Assembly (NCBI GenBank): GCA_946614295.1
Contig: CAMOGT010000004.1
Span: 23,223 to 87,222, forward strand
Direction: 5' to 3'
Source of the DNA: an uncultured Bacteroidales bacterium
GTDB lineage: Bacteria > Bacteroidota > Bacteroidia > Bacteroidales > Paludibacteraceae
DNA: 64,000 nt
Positions 15,957-24,805 of this stretch are shown here, piece after piece (the first letter of the stretch is position 1; each line of letters starts with the position of its first letter). The notes below the pieces were generated by a model. That model was given only the letters and a program-made list of their open reading frames with translations. It did not search any database and was not told where the DNA came from. Position numbers and translations under genes: made by a program.

Positions 15957-18232
15957 ACTTGTTGTATTTTTTTAATAGTTATTTTTTTCTGGTTGGGTCT
16001 GCGCAGCAAGATATCCGTCAACGGGTCTTCCAGGTACGTCTGTACCGCCCGTTTCACCGGACGGGCACCGTTCTTGCTGTCATAACTCTTGTCTATCAAC
16101 TCATCCATCAACTCAGCTGATATAGTCAGTTGGTGGTGCTGCGTCTTCATCCGTTGTTGCAGCTGACCCACCTCGATCTTCACGATCCTGCCTATACTCT
16201 CACGGCTCAGCGGCTCAAAGGTCACCACATTGTCAATGCGGTTCACAAACTCCGGCGGGAACTGTTTCTGCAGAGCTTTCAGGAGCGTAGCATTCACACG
16301 CTGCTGATCCATTTCGCCCGCGTCAAAACCGATACCGGCACCGAACTCTTGCACTTGTCTCGTTCCTACATTGCTGGTCAACACAATGATTGTGTTCCTG
16401 AAATCTACTATGTGCCCCTGCCTGTCTGTCAGACGGCCTTCGTCCAGCACTTGCAGTAACACGTTGAAGATATCGGGATGCGCCTTCTCTATTTCATCGA
16501 AGAGGACGATCGAGTACGGCTTGCGCCTTACTGCCTCTGTCAACTTACCTCCTTCCTCATGCGCCACATATCCCGGAGGCGCACCTACCAAGAGACTCAC
16601 CGTATGCTTCTCCATGTACTCCGACATATCAAACCGGATAATAGCATCCTTGCTGCCGAACATCTCCTCCGCCAGACACTGTGCGAGATAGGTCTTACCC
16701 ACGCCCGTCTGCCCCAGGAAGAAGAAAGTACCGATCGGACGCTTTGGATCGCGGAGTCCCAGTCTGCTGCGCTGGATAGCCCGGACTACAGTCTCTACCG
16801 CTTTGTCCTGACCGATCACGCGGTGCTTGAGCTGGTCTGCCATCGTACGGAGACGCTCGCTCTCCGCCGTTGCCACACGCTGTACCGGCACACCGCTCAT
16901 CATGCTCACCACCCCGGCTACATCTTCTACCGTCACGGTATATGTCTCCGCCTTTGCGCTGCTCTCCTCCTGTTTGGCCTTGCTGCGTGCCCCCACTTCG
17001 TCCAGCACATCGATTGCTTTGTCCGGGAATGCACGGTCTGTCAGGTATCTTTCGCTCAACTCGACACAGGCTTTGAGAACCTCCTTTGTGTAAATGACAT
17101 TATGATATTTAGCATAATGATCGCTCAGACGCTTGAGGATACCGATAGTCTCCTCGCCCGTGGCGGGACGGATCATCACTTTCTGGAAACGCCGCTCCAG
17201 CGCACCGTCTTTCTCTATCGACTTGGCGTACTCGGCAGTCGTGGTAGCTCCCACGCACTGCACTTCGCCTCGGGCGAGTGCCGGTTTCAATATATTCGCA
17301 GCGTCCAGCGACCCGGAGCCGTTGCCCGCACCGATGATGGTATGGATCTCGTCAATGAAGAGGATTACCTCCGGATGCTCGTGCAACTCCGTGATAACCT
17401 GCTTCATACGCTCCTCAAACTGTCCTCTATAAGTCGTACCGGCTACCATGGATGCCAGATCCAGCGTCACGATCCGTTTCCCTTTCAGTGCACCGCTCTC
17501 AGCATTCACGATACGGGTGGCCAAACCTTCTACTATCGCCGACTTACCCACCCCCGGTTCACCAATCAGAATCGGATTATTCTTCTTTCTTCTGCTCAGT
17601 ATCTGTATCACACGCTCAATCTCGTTCTCGCGTCCCACGACCGGATCTAACTTACCTGCTTCCGCCTGTTTGGTCAAATCACGGCCGTATTTATCCAATG
17701 CGGTGGTCTTCCCTTTCTTGCCTTTGCGTGGCTCATCTTGCGCCTGCCAGTTTGCACTATCTACAGTATTTGCTTGCTCCGCCTCGTTCTGAGGATACAC
17801 AATCGACTCATGCGGTTCACCATATAGTTCTATAATCTTCGCATACGTTATATGCCACTCGCGCTCCAGATACGCAGCGGCTTTATTGATTCGCTCGCGC
17901 AGGATTGCCAGCAGCATGTGCGCCGAGCACACAGCCTCCGTGTGATACTCCCGGCTAATACCCTCTGCTATACGGAACACACGCTCAGTGCCGGCACTGA
18001 GCTGCAGACTGGATTTCTGCTCCGTTCCGCGTACCGAATCCTCTAATGCTTCTTTCGCTACCGACGGAGCGAACTCCGCCTTACTCAGTAACTCATAAGC
18101 CGAGCCTGTCCCCAACCGGATAATAGCCAGCAGCAGGTGAGCCGGTTCTACCGATCCGCTCATCAGTCGGCCCGCTTCCTCTTGGGCATACAGAATGATT
18201 TTATTCGTATTTTCAGTTACTACCATATACAT
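15953..18232 (-). CDS. clpC: ClpC-type AAA+ chaperone without the middle domain
   Basis: 759 residues. A Clp N-domain (1-145, two repeats) precedes AAA-1 with Walker A GEPGVGKS and Walker B VILFIDEIHTI, and AAA-2 with Walker A GQTGVGKT and IVLFDEIEKAHPD. The IGF ClpP-binding loop (GAGIGFD) is present, so it should feed ClpP. Sequence is ClpC-like, but the coiled middle/UVR insert expected after DEVGARSKAK is absent: it runs straight into TVEDVAGVVSMMSGVPV. Length therefore matches ClpA. Adaptor control of the McsB/MecA type would need that domain. The gene lies downstream of the porin gene and is coupled to trxA. Confidence 0.93.
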   Translation of the reverse strand: MYMVVTENTNKIILYAQEEAGRLMSGSVEPAHLLLAIIRLGTGSAYELLSKAEFAPSVAKEALEDSVRGTEQKSSLQLSAGTERVFRIAEGISREYHTEAVCSAHMLLAILRERINKAAAYLEREWHITYAKIIELYGEPHESIVYPQNEAEQANTVDSANWQAQDEPRKGKKGKTTALDKYGRDLTKQAEAGKLDPVVGRENEIERVIQILSRRKKNNPILIGEPGVGKSAIVEGLATRIVNAESGALKGKRIVTLDLASMVAGTTYRGQFEERMKQVITELHEHPEVILFIDEIHTIIGAGNGSGSLDAANILKPALARGEVQCVGATTTAEYAKSIEKDGALERRFQKVMIRPATGEETIGILKRLSDHYAKYHNVIYTKEVLKACVELSERYLTDRAFPDKAIDVLDEVGARSKAKQEESSAKAETYTVTVEDVAGVVSMMSGVPVQRVATAESERLRTMADQLKHRVIGQDKAVETVVRAIQRSRLGLRDPKRPIGTFFFLGQTGVGKTYLAQCLAEEMFGSKDAIIRFDMSEYMEKHTVSLLVGAPPGYVAHEEGGKLTEAVRRKPYSIVLFDEIEKAHPDIFNVLLQVLDEGRLTDRQGHIVDFRNTIIVLTSNVGTRQVQEFGAGIGFDAGEMDQQRVNATLLKALQKQFPPEFVNRIDNVVTFEPLSRESIGRIVKIEVGQLQQRMKTQHHQLTISAELMDELIDKSYDSKNGARPVKRAVQTYLEDPLTDILLRRPNQKKITIKKIQQV

Positions 18233-18262
18233 CTCTGAATCATCTATTTACAATCATCTTTA

Positions 18263-20206
18263 TCAATTATAGAAATGCCATGCCAAACCTGCTCTGAACA
18301 CATCCCTGTTCGTCGGATAGCCCGGCATAGTCAGATAATTTCCGTCTTTTCGCATAAACCAATAGCTAAGGTGCTGGTATTGGGCGAAGAACCGCAGATG
18401 GATCGACTTCACGTAGAAGTTTGCATACACGTTCATCCACGGATAGTTACCCACTGTCTCGGTTTGCTGGGTAGCAAACATACCCGTTGCCGGACATAAT
18501 ACCGGGGCGTGATACCGCGTAAAATAGCGCAGATCAACACCTATCTGGGCTTCCAATGCCCTGAACCACGTACCGTGGTAATATAGTCTGTGCTGCAGGA
18601 TTACCGTTGGTACCGGCATCACGCTGTCGTTCGTGCTGTGCTGAATCACAGCTCTGTTCTCCAGGTTCACCCACGGTGTAGTCAGATCCAGTCCGACCTC
18701 ACCGGTGATGATTTGTACGTTCCCCATGAACTGTCTCGGTTTCCAGTCTGTTGCAGAGACATAAATAGGGTTTGTCTGGTTCTCAAAACTGAAATCAATA
18801 CTCGGTTTTACCCATTTCGTCGGATAGGCTAACGACGCCCCCCCTAAGAACCGGTAGGTAAAACCGAAGTTGTTATCCCATATAATGTGGTTGGACCGGA
18901 AGTGCTGCAGATACCGGCTCGGCTTCTCGCTTTTCGCATACGCCCGTGCGCCGATAATCATAGGATACTTGCCGGCCTTGAATTTAGTCTCCAGTCTTCC
19001 GTTTACATCAAACTCACCTATCTTATATCCTAACACACATACTTTCCCTTCTACATTATAATGCACAATCGATCCGCTGTGCTTGTGGATTGCACCGCCT
19101 ACGAACGTGTTGTTCGTCCATCGGTAGTCATAAATGCTGTCATACGGCACACTGTCGTTCATAAACCGCTGGCACTCATTCATGGCGAAGGCTGTGACAC
19201 CGAATTTCAGTTTCGTATTATACTCCTCGCAGAACGTCACAGCCAGCGTGTTGCGAATCGTCAGCACATCCGTAGTATCGTTGGTCTTCGAGTTGTCATA
19301 ATACGTAGTATCGTAAAAACCTTGGTTGGCGGTTTTCTCGATATAGCGCCTGTTAGAGTTGTTCGTCTCGAAGATATGACTGAACGTCATCAGCGGAATA
19401 TATTCCACTTTGATAGTGTCTCGTTTGACTCTTCGTCCATCCTCTATCACCTCTATCGAGTCGTGATACTCACGCTCTTTGCTGATGGCGTACTGATTAT
19501 GCAGATAGCCGCTTAAATACCTGTATCCCGTCATCGCATTCAGGTTAACAGGAATATCCTCTGAAGCCAGCGAACTCTTCAGGTCCTCCACATCTTTCAA
19601 GCCTCCGTTGTCATACGAACTGAGTCGGCTCCAACTAAAAGCAGCGTGCATGGAGTAATGACCTCCGGTATAACTGCCCCATACCGACCCGCGGAATAAC
19701 TTTCCCGCCGTGTTGGCATAATGCCCTATCGAGTTCAGGTAGTCCATCTCTACGCCCAAGTTCAATCGCCTGTTGATATTCCCCGTAAAGAGGAAATCAA
19801 TATCGTTCTCCTCGTGTCCCGAAACAAACCCCTTCTTGTATGCCACGGTTGAGAAAGGTGTGGTGGTATTGAAATACCGCTGTTGCTGCGGAGTCACTAC
19901 ATAAGGAGTTAGACTCCAGGCAAACGGATCTTCGATGGTCTTCAACCGGTGATTAATCACCCGCGACTCAATTGGCGATACCAGTACGTTGCCGTTCGTA
20001 GCACTGCTGATCGAGTACAACTGCTGCACATCCACATCGTGGTAGTTCAGCATCGCGGTGTCTGCAAAAGCAATCGTATCGGCTACAGCGCTATACGACG
20101 GCATAGTCCATGTTTTTACCACCGTCTTCGTACGGGGCTGTTTAGCAGCGGCCGCAAGGGTCGCTGCCAACAGCACTAATACTATTCCGACACGTTGTGT
20201 ACGCAA
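18263..20206 (-). CDS. Putative outer-membrane porin (Porin_10 family)
   Basis: 647 residues with a signal peptide (1-21, ends AAA). From about residue 85 it matches the Bacteroidetes 'putative porin' pattern: SLTPYVVTPQQQRYFNTTTPFSTVAYKKG..., EENDIDFLFTGNINRRLNLGVEMDYL, then repeated amphipathic strands, ending AGLAWHFYN with a terminal aromatic. It lies 2 bp after the GH57 gene and 30 bp before clpC, within one long minus-strand run. Substrate unknown. Confidence 0.85.
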   Translation of the reverse strand: MRTQRVGIVLVLLAATLAAAAKQPRTKTVVKTWTMPSYSAVADTIAFADTAMLNYHDVDVQQLYSISSATNGNVLVSPIESRVINHRLKTIEDPFAWSLTPYVVTPQQQRYFNTTTPFSTVAYKKGFVSGHEENDIDFLFTGNINRRLNLGVEMDYLNSIGHYANTAGKLFRGSVWGSYTGGHYSMHAAFSWSRLSSYDNGGLKDVEDLKSSLASEDIPVNLNAMTGYRYLSGYLHNQYAISKEREYHDSIEVIEDGRRVKRDTIKVEYIPLMTFSHIFETNNSNRRYIEKTANQGFYDTTYYDNSKTNDTTDVLTIRNTLAVTFCEEYNTKLKFGVTAFAMNECQRFMNDSVPYDSIYDYRWTNNTFVGGAIHKHSGSIVHYNVEGKVCVLGYKIGEFDVNGRLETKFKAGKYPMIIGARAYAKSEKPSRYLQHFRSNHIIWDNNFGFTYRFLGGASLAYPTKWVKPSIDFSFENQTNPIYVSATDWKPRQFMGNVQIITGEVGLDLTTPWVNLENRAVIQHSTNDSVMPVPTVILQHRLYYHGTWFRALEAQIGVDLRYFTRYHAPVLCPATGMFATQQTETVGNYPWMNVYANFYVKSIHLRFFAQYQHLSYWFMRKDGNYLTMPGYPTNRDVFRAGLAWHFYN

Positions 20207-20208
20207 AC

Positions 20209-21477
20209 TTATTTCTTTGCCTTTTTCAGTTTGGCCTGCAGTTCCTGGATCTCCTCTTCCTGGTTGCGGATGGTCTTCAGCAACTCATTCAACTCCTCGT
20301 TCTCGATCGTCGTCGGGTACTGCTCCTCTACAGTCTGCAGGAAATCAGACAGCACGTTCATGTAGTTGATGAACGCATCGTAAGCGGACTCGAACTGGGT
20401 CTCACCCTGATCGATATGATTCATGTAGTGCAGATAGTTCACATCTTGCAGACGCAGCCAGTTGGTCTTCAGGTTCTTGTCCTGACACAAATGAACACGC
20501 TCCGTTACGGCATACAGCTTGTTCAGTGCTTCTTGCTGCAGGTCATTACCCGTATAGACGCTCAGGTCTTTAGCCTCACCGCTCCAAGTCAGCGGATACG
20601 GACTCGACAGCACATCCTCAGCCGCCAGTTTCTTGGCAGCCTCGCCCGGTGTCATGAATCCCATCTCACGCTCCAGAGCGTAGTACGGCAATGCTTTCAG
20701 GAAATCAAAGATACCGCTTCCGGCGTTCTGACGGATACCGAAGGTCTCCGCTCCGACCCATATATTGATGATATCCTCACCTTCCGGAAGTGCCTGCAGC
20801 TGGTTCGCGTATTTCTCTGCGTCAATCGGGAAATTACCCCATCCCGGATCCGAGAAATGGAAACTCAGTTCGTCGCTCAGACCCGTGTTACGAAGCAGCA
20901 CTTTCATCTTCGGCGCACCTGCCGACTGATACACTTTGTTCGGAGTCTTCCAACTCAAAACGTGCTTGGCACCTTCCGTCAGAATCACCTTGTAACCCAT
21001 CTTATTCAGATTATAAGCCGTCTCGTCGGTGTACAGCAACTCGGTGTTCCATACGCTCTGTGCCTTCACACCCAGAATCGATTCTAACAGTTCGCCTTGT
21101 ATCTTCAGCTGTCTCTTGAACTCCTCCTCGTTGTACTCGGAAGCCAAAGAATAACTGTACGGAGTAGCCAGGAACTCAACCGCCTTGGTAGCTGCCAACT
21201 CTTTCAGCACATCAATCATCTCCGGACTGAATTGTTCGAACATCTCGATCAGCGTTCCGCTGACGCTCAGACCGCAGTGAAACTTACCTTTACTCAGGTT
21301 GATCATCTCTTTGATGGTCTGGCACAACGGCATATAAGAGGTCTGAACCAACCAGTTTACGTGTTCCTCCGTAGCCATGTCATCATAGTAGTAATGATCA
21401 TGACCGATTTCAAAGAAACGATAGCGCTTCAGACGGTACGGTGCGTGCATCTGGAAGCAAAAACATATATTTTTCAT
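20209..21477 (-). CDS. GH57-family protein with altered catalytic site
   Basis: 422 residues. GH57 landmarks are present: HAPYR near the start, the nucleophile motif WNTELLY (Glu) near residue 145, and the fourth conserved region. That region normally reads DYETFG with a catalytic Asp two residues before the Glu; here it reads VGAETFG, so the Asp is Gly. A coiled-coil tail (EELNELLKTIRNQEEEIQELQ) ends the protein. Relatives act on alpha-1,4-glucans. Position between a GT4 glucan synthase and a porin gene ties it to glycogen. It may be catalytically dead or use another acid. Confidence 0.88.
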   Translation of the reverse strand: MKNICFCFQMHAPYRLKRYRFFEIGHDHYYYDDMATEEHVNWLVQTSYMPLCQTIKEMINLSKGKFHCGLSVSGTLIEMFEQFSPEMIDVLKELAATKAVEFLATPYSYSLASEYNEEEFKRQLKIQGELLESILGVKAQSVWNTELLYTDETAYNLNKMGYKVILTEGAKHVLSWKTPNKVYQSAGAPKMKVLLRNTGLSDELSFHFSDPGWGNFPIDAEKYANQLQALPEGEDIINIWVGAETFGIRQNAGSGIFDFLKALPYYALEREMGFMTPGEAAKKLAAEDVLSSPYPLTWSGEAKDLSVYTGNDLQQEALNKLYAVTERVHLCQDKNLKTNWLRLQDVNYLHYMNHIDQGETQFESAYDAFINYMNVLSDFLQTVEEQYPTTIENEELNELLKTIRNQEEEIQELQAKLKKAKK

Positions 21478-21515
21478 ATCTTAAAACTTTAAACTTTCAA
21501 CATTAAACTTTACAA
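21478..21515 (-). repeat. Heptad repeat between GT4 and GH57 genes
   Basis: On the minus strand the units are GTAAAGT, TTAATGT, TGAAAGT and TTAAAGT. It fills the whole gap and overlaps the last codons of the GT4 gene. Confidence 0.75.
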
Positions 21516-22772
21516 CGTGTGATTGATCACACCATCGTAGATGCGGCGCACTTTAAGTCCGGCGTCGGACCACTTGATGTTATTGACCTCAGCCATTCCT
21601 AATTCATGCAGGCTCTTGTACATCGCCGGATATTTGACAATCGCATAGATAGCGTCCGCCATGGCATCGATGTCCCAATAGTCAGTCTTGATAGCGTGCT
21701 GCAGGATCTCTGCGCATCCTGACTGGTGACTGATGATAGACGGACAGCCTACCTGCATAGCCTCCAACGGAGAGATACCGAACGGCTCGCTCACACTCGG
21801 CATGATATAGACGTCGCTCATCGCCAGCATCTCCTGCACCTGCTTGCCACGCATGAAGCCCGGGAAGTGGAACTTGTCCGCGATGCCGCGTTTGGCTACC
21901 AGATCAATCATTTCTGTCATCTTGTCACCGCTTCCTGCCATCACGAACCGTACGCCGTCGGTCTTGCTCAGCACGCGGGCTGCCGCCTCTACGAAGTACT
22001 CCGGTCCTTTCTGCATCGTGATACGCCCGAGGAAAGTAACGAGTTTGTCCTTCCTTTCCGGTTTGGTGAACTCCTCCGGATGAGCCAGCGGCTCAACGGC
22101 ATTGTGCACCGTGCTCACCTTGCGCGGGTCGATGCCGTATTTCTCAATCACGGTACGGCGGGTCAGGTTACTAACGCATATGATATGATCCGCCTCGTCC
22201 ATACCTCTCTTCTCGATGGCATAAACGGTCGGGTTCACATTTCCGCGACTACGGTCAAAATCGGTAGCGTGTACGTGGATCACCAGCGGTTTGCCGCTGA
22301 TCTGTTTGGCAAACACACCTGCCGGATAAGTCAACCAGTCATGGCTATGGATGATATCGAAATCCAGACTATGCGCCAGCACCGAAGCTACCGCCTCGTA
22401 GTTACCGATCTCCTCGATCAGGTTGTCCGGGTAACGACCCGAGAAATTGACGCAGCCTAAGTCATCCGTACCGATGCGGCGGTAGTCATACTTGATACCG
22501 TCGCGCAAGTGGTAGAACTCTTCCGGAGTCCACCGCCCTGCCATACGTTCTCGTACATAATCGTAGTCCGCATCCTTCCAGACAACAGGTACACTATTCG
22601 CACCGATAATCTTCAGGAATGATTGATCTTCGTCGCCCCACGGTTTGGGGATGACGAACGTGATCTCCATGTCAGGTTGTTGCGCCATGCCACGGGTCAG
22701 ACCGTAACTGGCGGTTCCGAGGCCTCCTAAGATATGAGGAGGAAACTCCCATCCAAACATTAACGCTTTCAT
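21510..22772 (-). CDS. GT4/GT5-like glycosyltransferase, probable glycogen synthase
   Basis: 420 residues with a GT-B fold. The N-terminus MKALMFGWEFPPHILGGLGT carries the glycine-rich sugar-nucleotide loop. DIIHSHDWLTYPAGVFAK is typical of starch/glycogen synthases. The C-terminal domain has LGRITMQKGPEYFVEA and the donor-binding SEPFGISPLEAMQ. In Bacteroidales this gene sits with a debranching enzyme and a GH57 protein, as here, and is taken to make glycogen from a nucleotide-glucose. The start overlaps the debranching gene stop by 4 bp. Confidence 0.85.
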   Translation of the reverse strand: MKALMFGWEFPPHILGGLGTASYGLTRGMAQQPDMEITFVIPKPWGDEDQSFLKIIGANSVPVVWKDADYDYVRERMAGRWTPEEFYHLRDGIKYDYRRIGTDDLGCVNFSGRYPDNLIEEIGNYEAVASVLAHSLDFDIIHSHDWLTYPAGVFAKQISGKPLVIHVHATDFDRSRGNVNPTVYAIEKRGMDEADHIICVSNLTRRTVIEKYGIDPRKVSTVHNAVEPLAHPEEFTKPERKDKLVTFLGRITMQKGPEYFVEAAARVLSKTDGVRFVMAGSGDKMTEMIDLVAKRGIADKFHFPGFMRGKQVQEMLAMSDVYIMPSVSEPFGISPLEAMQVGCPSIISHQSGCAEILQHAIKTDYWDIDAMADAIYAIVKYPAMYKSLHELGMAEVNNIKWSDAGLKVRRIYDGVINHTL

Positions 22773-24772
22773 TTGCTTGCCTCCTTTCCATTTACATTAG
22801 CCTCTAACCTTTCGCCCTTTGCCTCTTCTTCCGCCTCGCGGTAATTCTTCAATGTATCCATCACGCTGATCACGGCAGCCACACTCGGTGCATAACTCAT
22901 GCCTCCGTGGCCTTTATACGGCGGGTTGCCGTCGTACATCTCGTTCAGCGTACCGATCGTCAGTTGGTCCATCTCAGCCTCGAAACCGACCAGCAGACGC
23001 TCCATGAAACTGATGCCGCTGTACTTGTACACGTTCATGTAAGCGCGTGCATAAGCGGCAATGGTAAACGGCCAAACCGGTCCGTTATGGAAGTTACGGT
23101 CGCGTTCCTGCTGTCCGCCGCGGTAAACAGGACGGAAGTCGCCGCTCTTGGGGCTCAGTGTACGCAGGCCTTTCGGCGTCAGCAACTCTTTCGTACAGAT
23201 ATCCACTACCGCTTTCTGCTGTTTCTTGTCCAGAGGGCTGTACGGCAGACCGGCTGCCCATATCTGATTCGGACGCACCTCCCGGTTCTCATAACCGTCC
23301 AGCACGTAGTCATTCAGATAAACTCCGTTCCAGAAAGTCTTTATAAACGCGTCCTTCGTAATCTCCGCCTGATACTCCATCAGGTCGGCGCTCGTCTCTT
23401 TGCCCATCTCGCGCAGCAACTCGGCGGTGAAACGCATTGCATTGTACCACAGTGCATTGATCTCTACCACGTATCCCGTTCGCGGGGTGATCGGCCAGCC
23501 GTTCTCCGTGGCGTTCATCCACGTAGCAGGCCGCTGTGTGCCATCCACCCAGAGCAGACCGTTCTGGTGCAGTTTGGCACGCGGATGATTCTGCTTGCGG
23601 TACCAAGTCACAATATCCAGACACAGCTGTCCGTATTCGTCTGCCGCCTCGCGAACCGTGTATTTATGAGCATATTTCTGTATCGCGCGGACGAACCAGA
23701 GCAGCGCGTCCGGCTCATCCATGCCCGTCATCTTGATCTCGCTTCCGCGACCGTTCATGAACTTCAGAATCTCCTCTATCGCAGTCTTGTTGATGATGGC
23801 ATCCCAGTATTCGGGGCGGTCTATATCCAGCGTACAACTCGGAGTAGCGAAGAACGTGTTACGCGCATCGGCATGGAACCATGGGAAACCGGCTAACAGA
23901 TAGCACTTGTCGCCCTCTCTCTTGTAGAACTGGCTTGCGCTGTTCTTCAGTGTCGAGAACATGTCCTCACGACGGTTGCGGCGCTCCAGTTCTTTCTTCC
24001 ACGTTGCTTTCAGCGAGCCGGTCTTGCACTCCGTCACGCCGGCCGCGAAAATGATGCTCTCGCCTTTCTTCATCGGCAACTCGAAGTAACCCGGCACCAG
24101 CAGATCCTCCTTGAAGGCATAACCGCGTTCCTTCTCTTTCCGGTACTCGATATCTTTGTACCACTGCGGGTCATGATGGTATTCTACAGCCTTGCTGAAC
24201 TGCATGTACAGATTCGGGAACCCGGGGTACATCCTGTTAAAACGGCCGTTCTCGCACTCGTCCATGTTCGGATTAGCCAGCGGGTTTTCGTGCGTCAACT
24301 CGTTCACGCTGCGGAACGCCAGGAACGGACGGAAACGCAGGATTGTCGGGCTTCCGCTCTCCAGCAACGTGTACCGGATCAGCACACGCGGCTCGAAACT
24401 AACCAACAGACGTTCCTTCTCCAGCACCATCGCACCTACGCGGTAAATGGTCTTGGAGATTAACTCGCAGTCAAACTCGCGAATGTACTTGTGCCCGTTC
24501 GGGCTGAAATGATTGTCCCCGTACTCATGCAGTCCCAAGTTAAACTCCGCACCATGTTGGATAACCGTCTCGTCCAGAGAACTCAGCAGCACGAAATTAT
24601 CGTCGCTTATCTCCGGGATCGGCATTACCAACTGGCCATGGTACTTACGCGTGTTGCAGTCAACGAGTGTCGTTGAGTTGTACACACCTGCACGGTTCGT
24701 CCGAATCATCTCTTTCTGAAGCGACCGCTCCAGATTAACAAGCACTTTCTTGTCAAAATTAAGATAACCCAT
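22769..24772 (-). CDS. Glycogen debranching enzyme (amylo-alpha-1,6-glucosidase, GH133-like)
   Basis: 667 residues. The N-terminal domain has GVYNSTTLVDCNTRKYHGQL, found in bacterial debranching proteins, and the C-terminal (alpha/alpha)6 GDE_C domain contains DARNTFFATPSCTLD, WVDGTQRPATWMNAT, ALWYNAM and NGPVWPF. It should trim alpha-1,6 branches left by GlgP. The last 20 residues (EEEAKGERLEANVNGKEASK) are repeat-encoded and highly charged. The gene starts 33 bp after manC and overlaps the GT4 start. Confidence 0.9.
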   Translation of the reverse strand: MGYLNFDKKVLVNLERSLQKEMIRTNRAGVYNSTTLVDCNTRKYHGQLVMPIPEISDDNFVLLSSLDETVIQHGAEFNLGLHEYGDNHFSPNGHKYIREFDCELISKTIYRVGAMVLEKERLLVSFEPRVLIRYTLLESGSPTILRFRPFLAFRSVNELTHENPLANPNMDECENGRFNRMYPGFPNLYMQFSKAVEYHHDPQWYKDIEYRKEKERGYAFKEDLLVPGYFELPMKKGESIIFAAGVTECKTGSLKATWKKELERRNRREDMFSTLKNSASQFYKREGDKCYLLAGFPWFHADARNTFFATPSCTLDIDRPEYWDAIINKTAIEEILKFMNGRGSEIKMTGMDEPDALLWFVRAIQKYAHKYTVREAADEYGQLCLDIVTWYRKQNHPRAKLHQNGLLWVDGTQRPATWMNATENGWPITPRTGYVVEINALWYNAMRFTAELLREMGKETSADLMEYQAEITKDAFIKTFWNGVYLNDYVLDGYENREVRPNQIWAAGLPYSPLDKKQQKAVVDICTKELLTPKGLRTLSPKSGDFRPVYRGGQQERDRNFHNGPVWPFTIAAYARAYMNVYKYSGISFMERLLVGFEAEMDQLTIGTLNEMYDGNPPYKGHGGMSYAPSVAAVISVMDTLKNYREAEEEAKGERLEANVNGKEASK
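22794..22833 (-). repeat. Heptad repeat encoding the debranching enzyme C-terminus
   Basis: On the minus strand the units are GAGGCAA, AGGGCGA, AAGGTTA, GAGGCTA and ATGTAAA. The part AGGTTAGAGGC and the peptide AKGERLEA are shared with the repeat inside manC. Confidence 0.75.
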
Positions 24773-24805
24773 GATTTGTGATTTAATATTAAGTAATAAA
24801 ATTTG

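Noticed and set aside
16478..17650. 390-codon open frame on the plus strand
   Set aside because: Antisense to clpC, which has intact AAA motifs.
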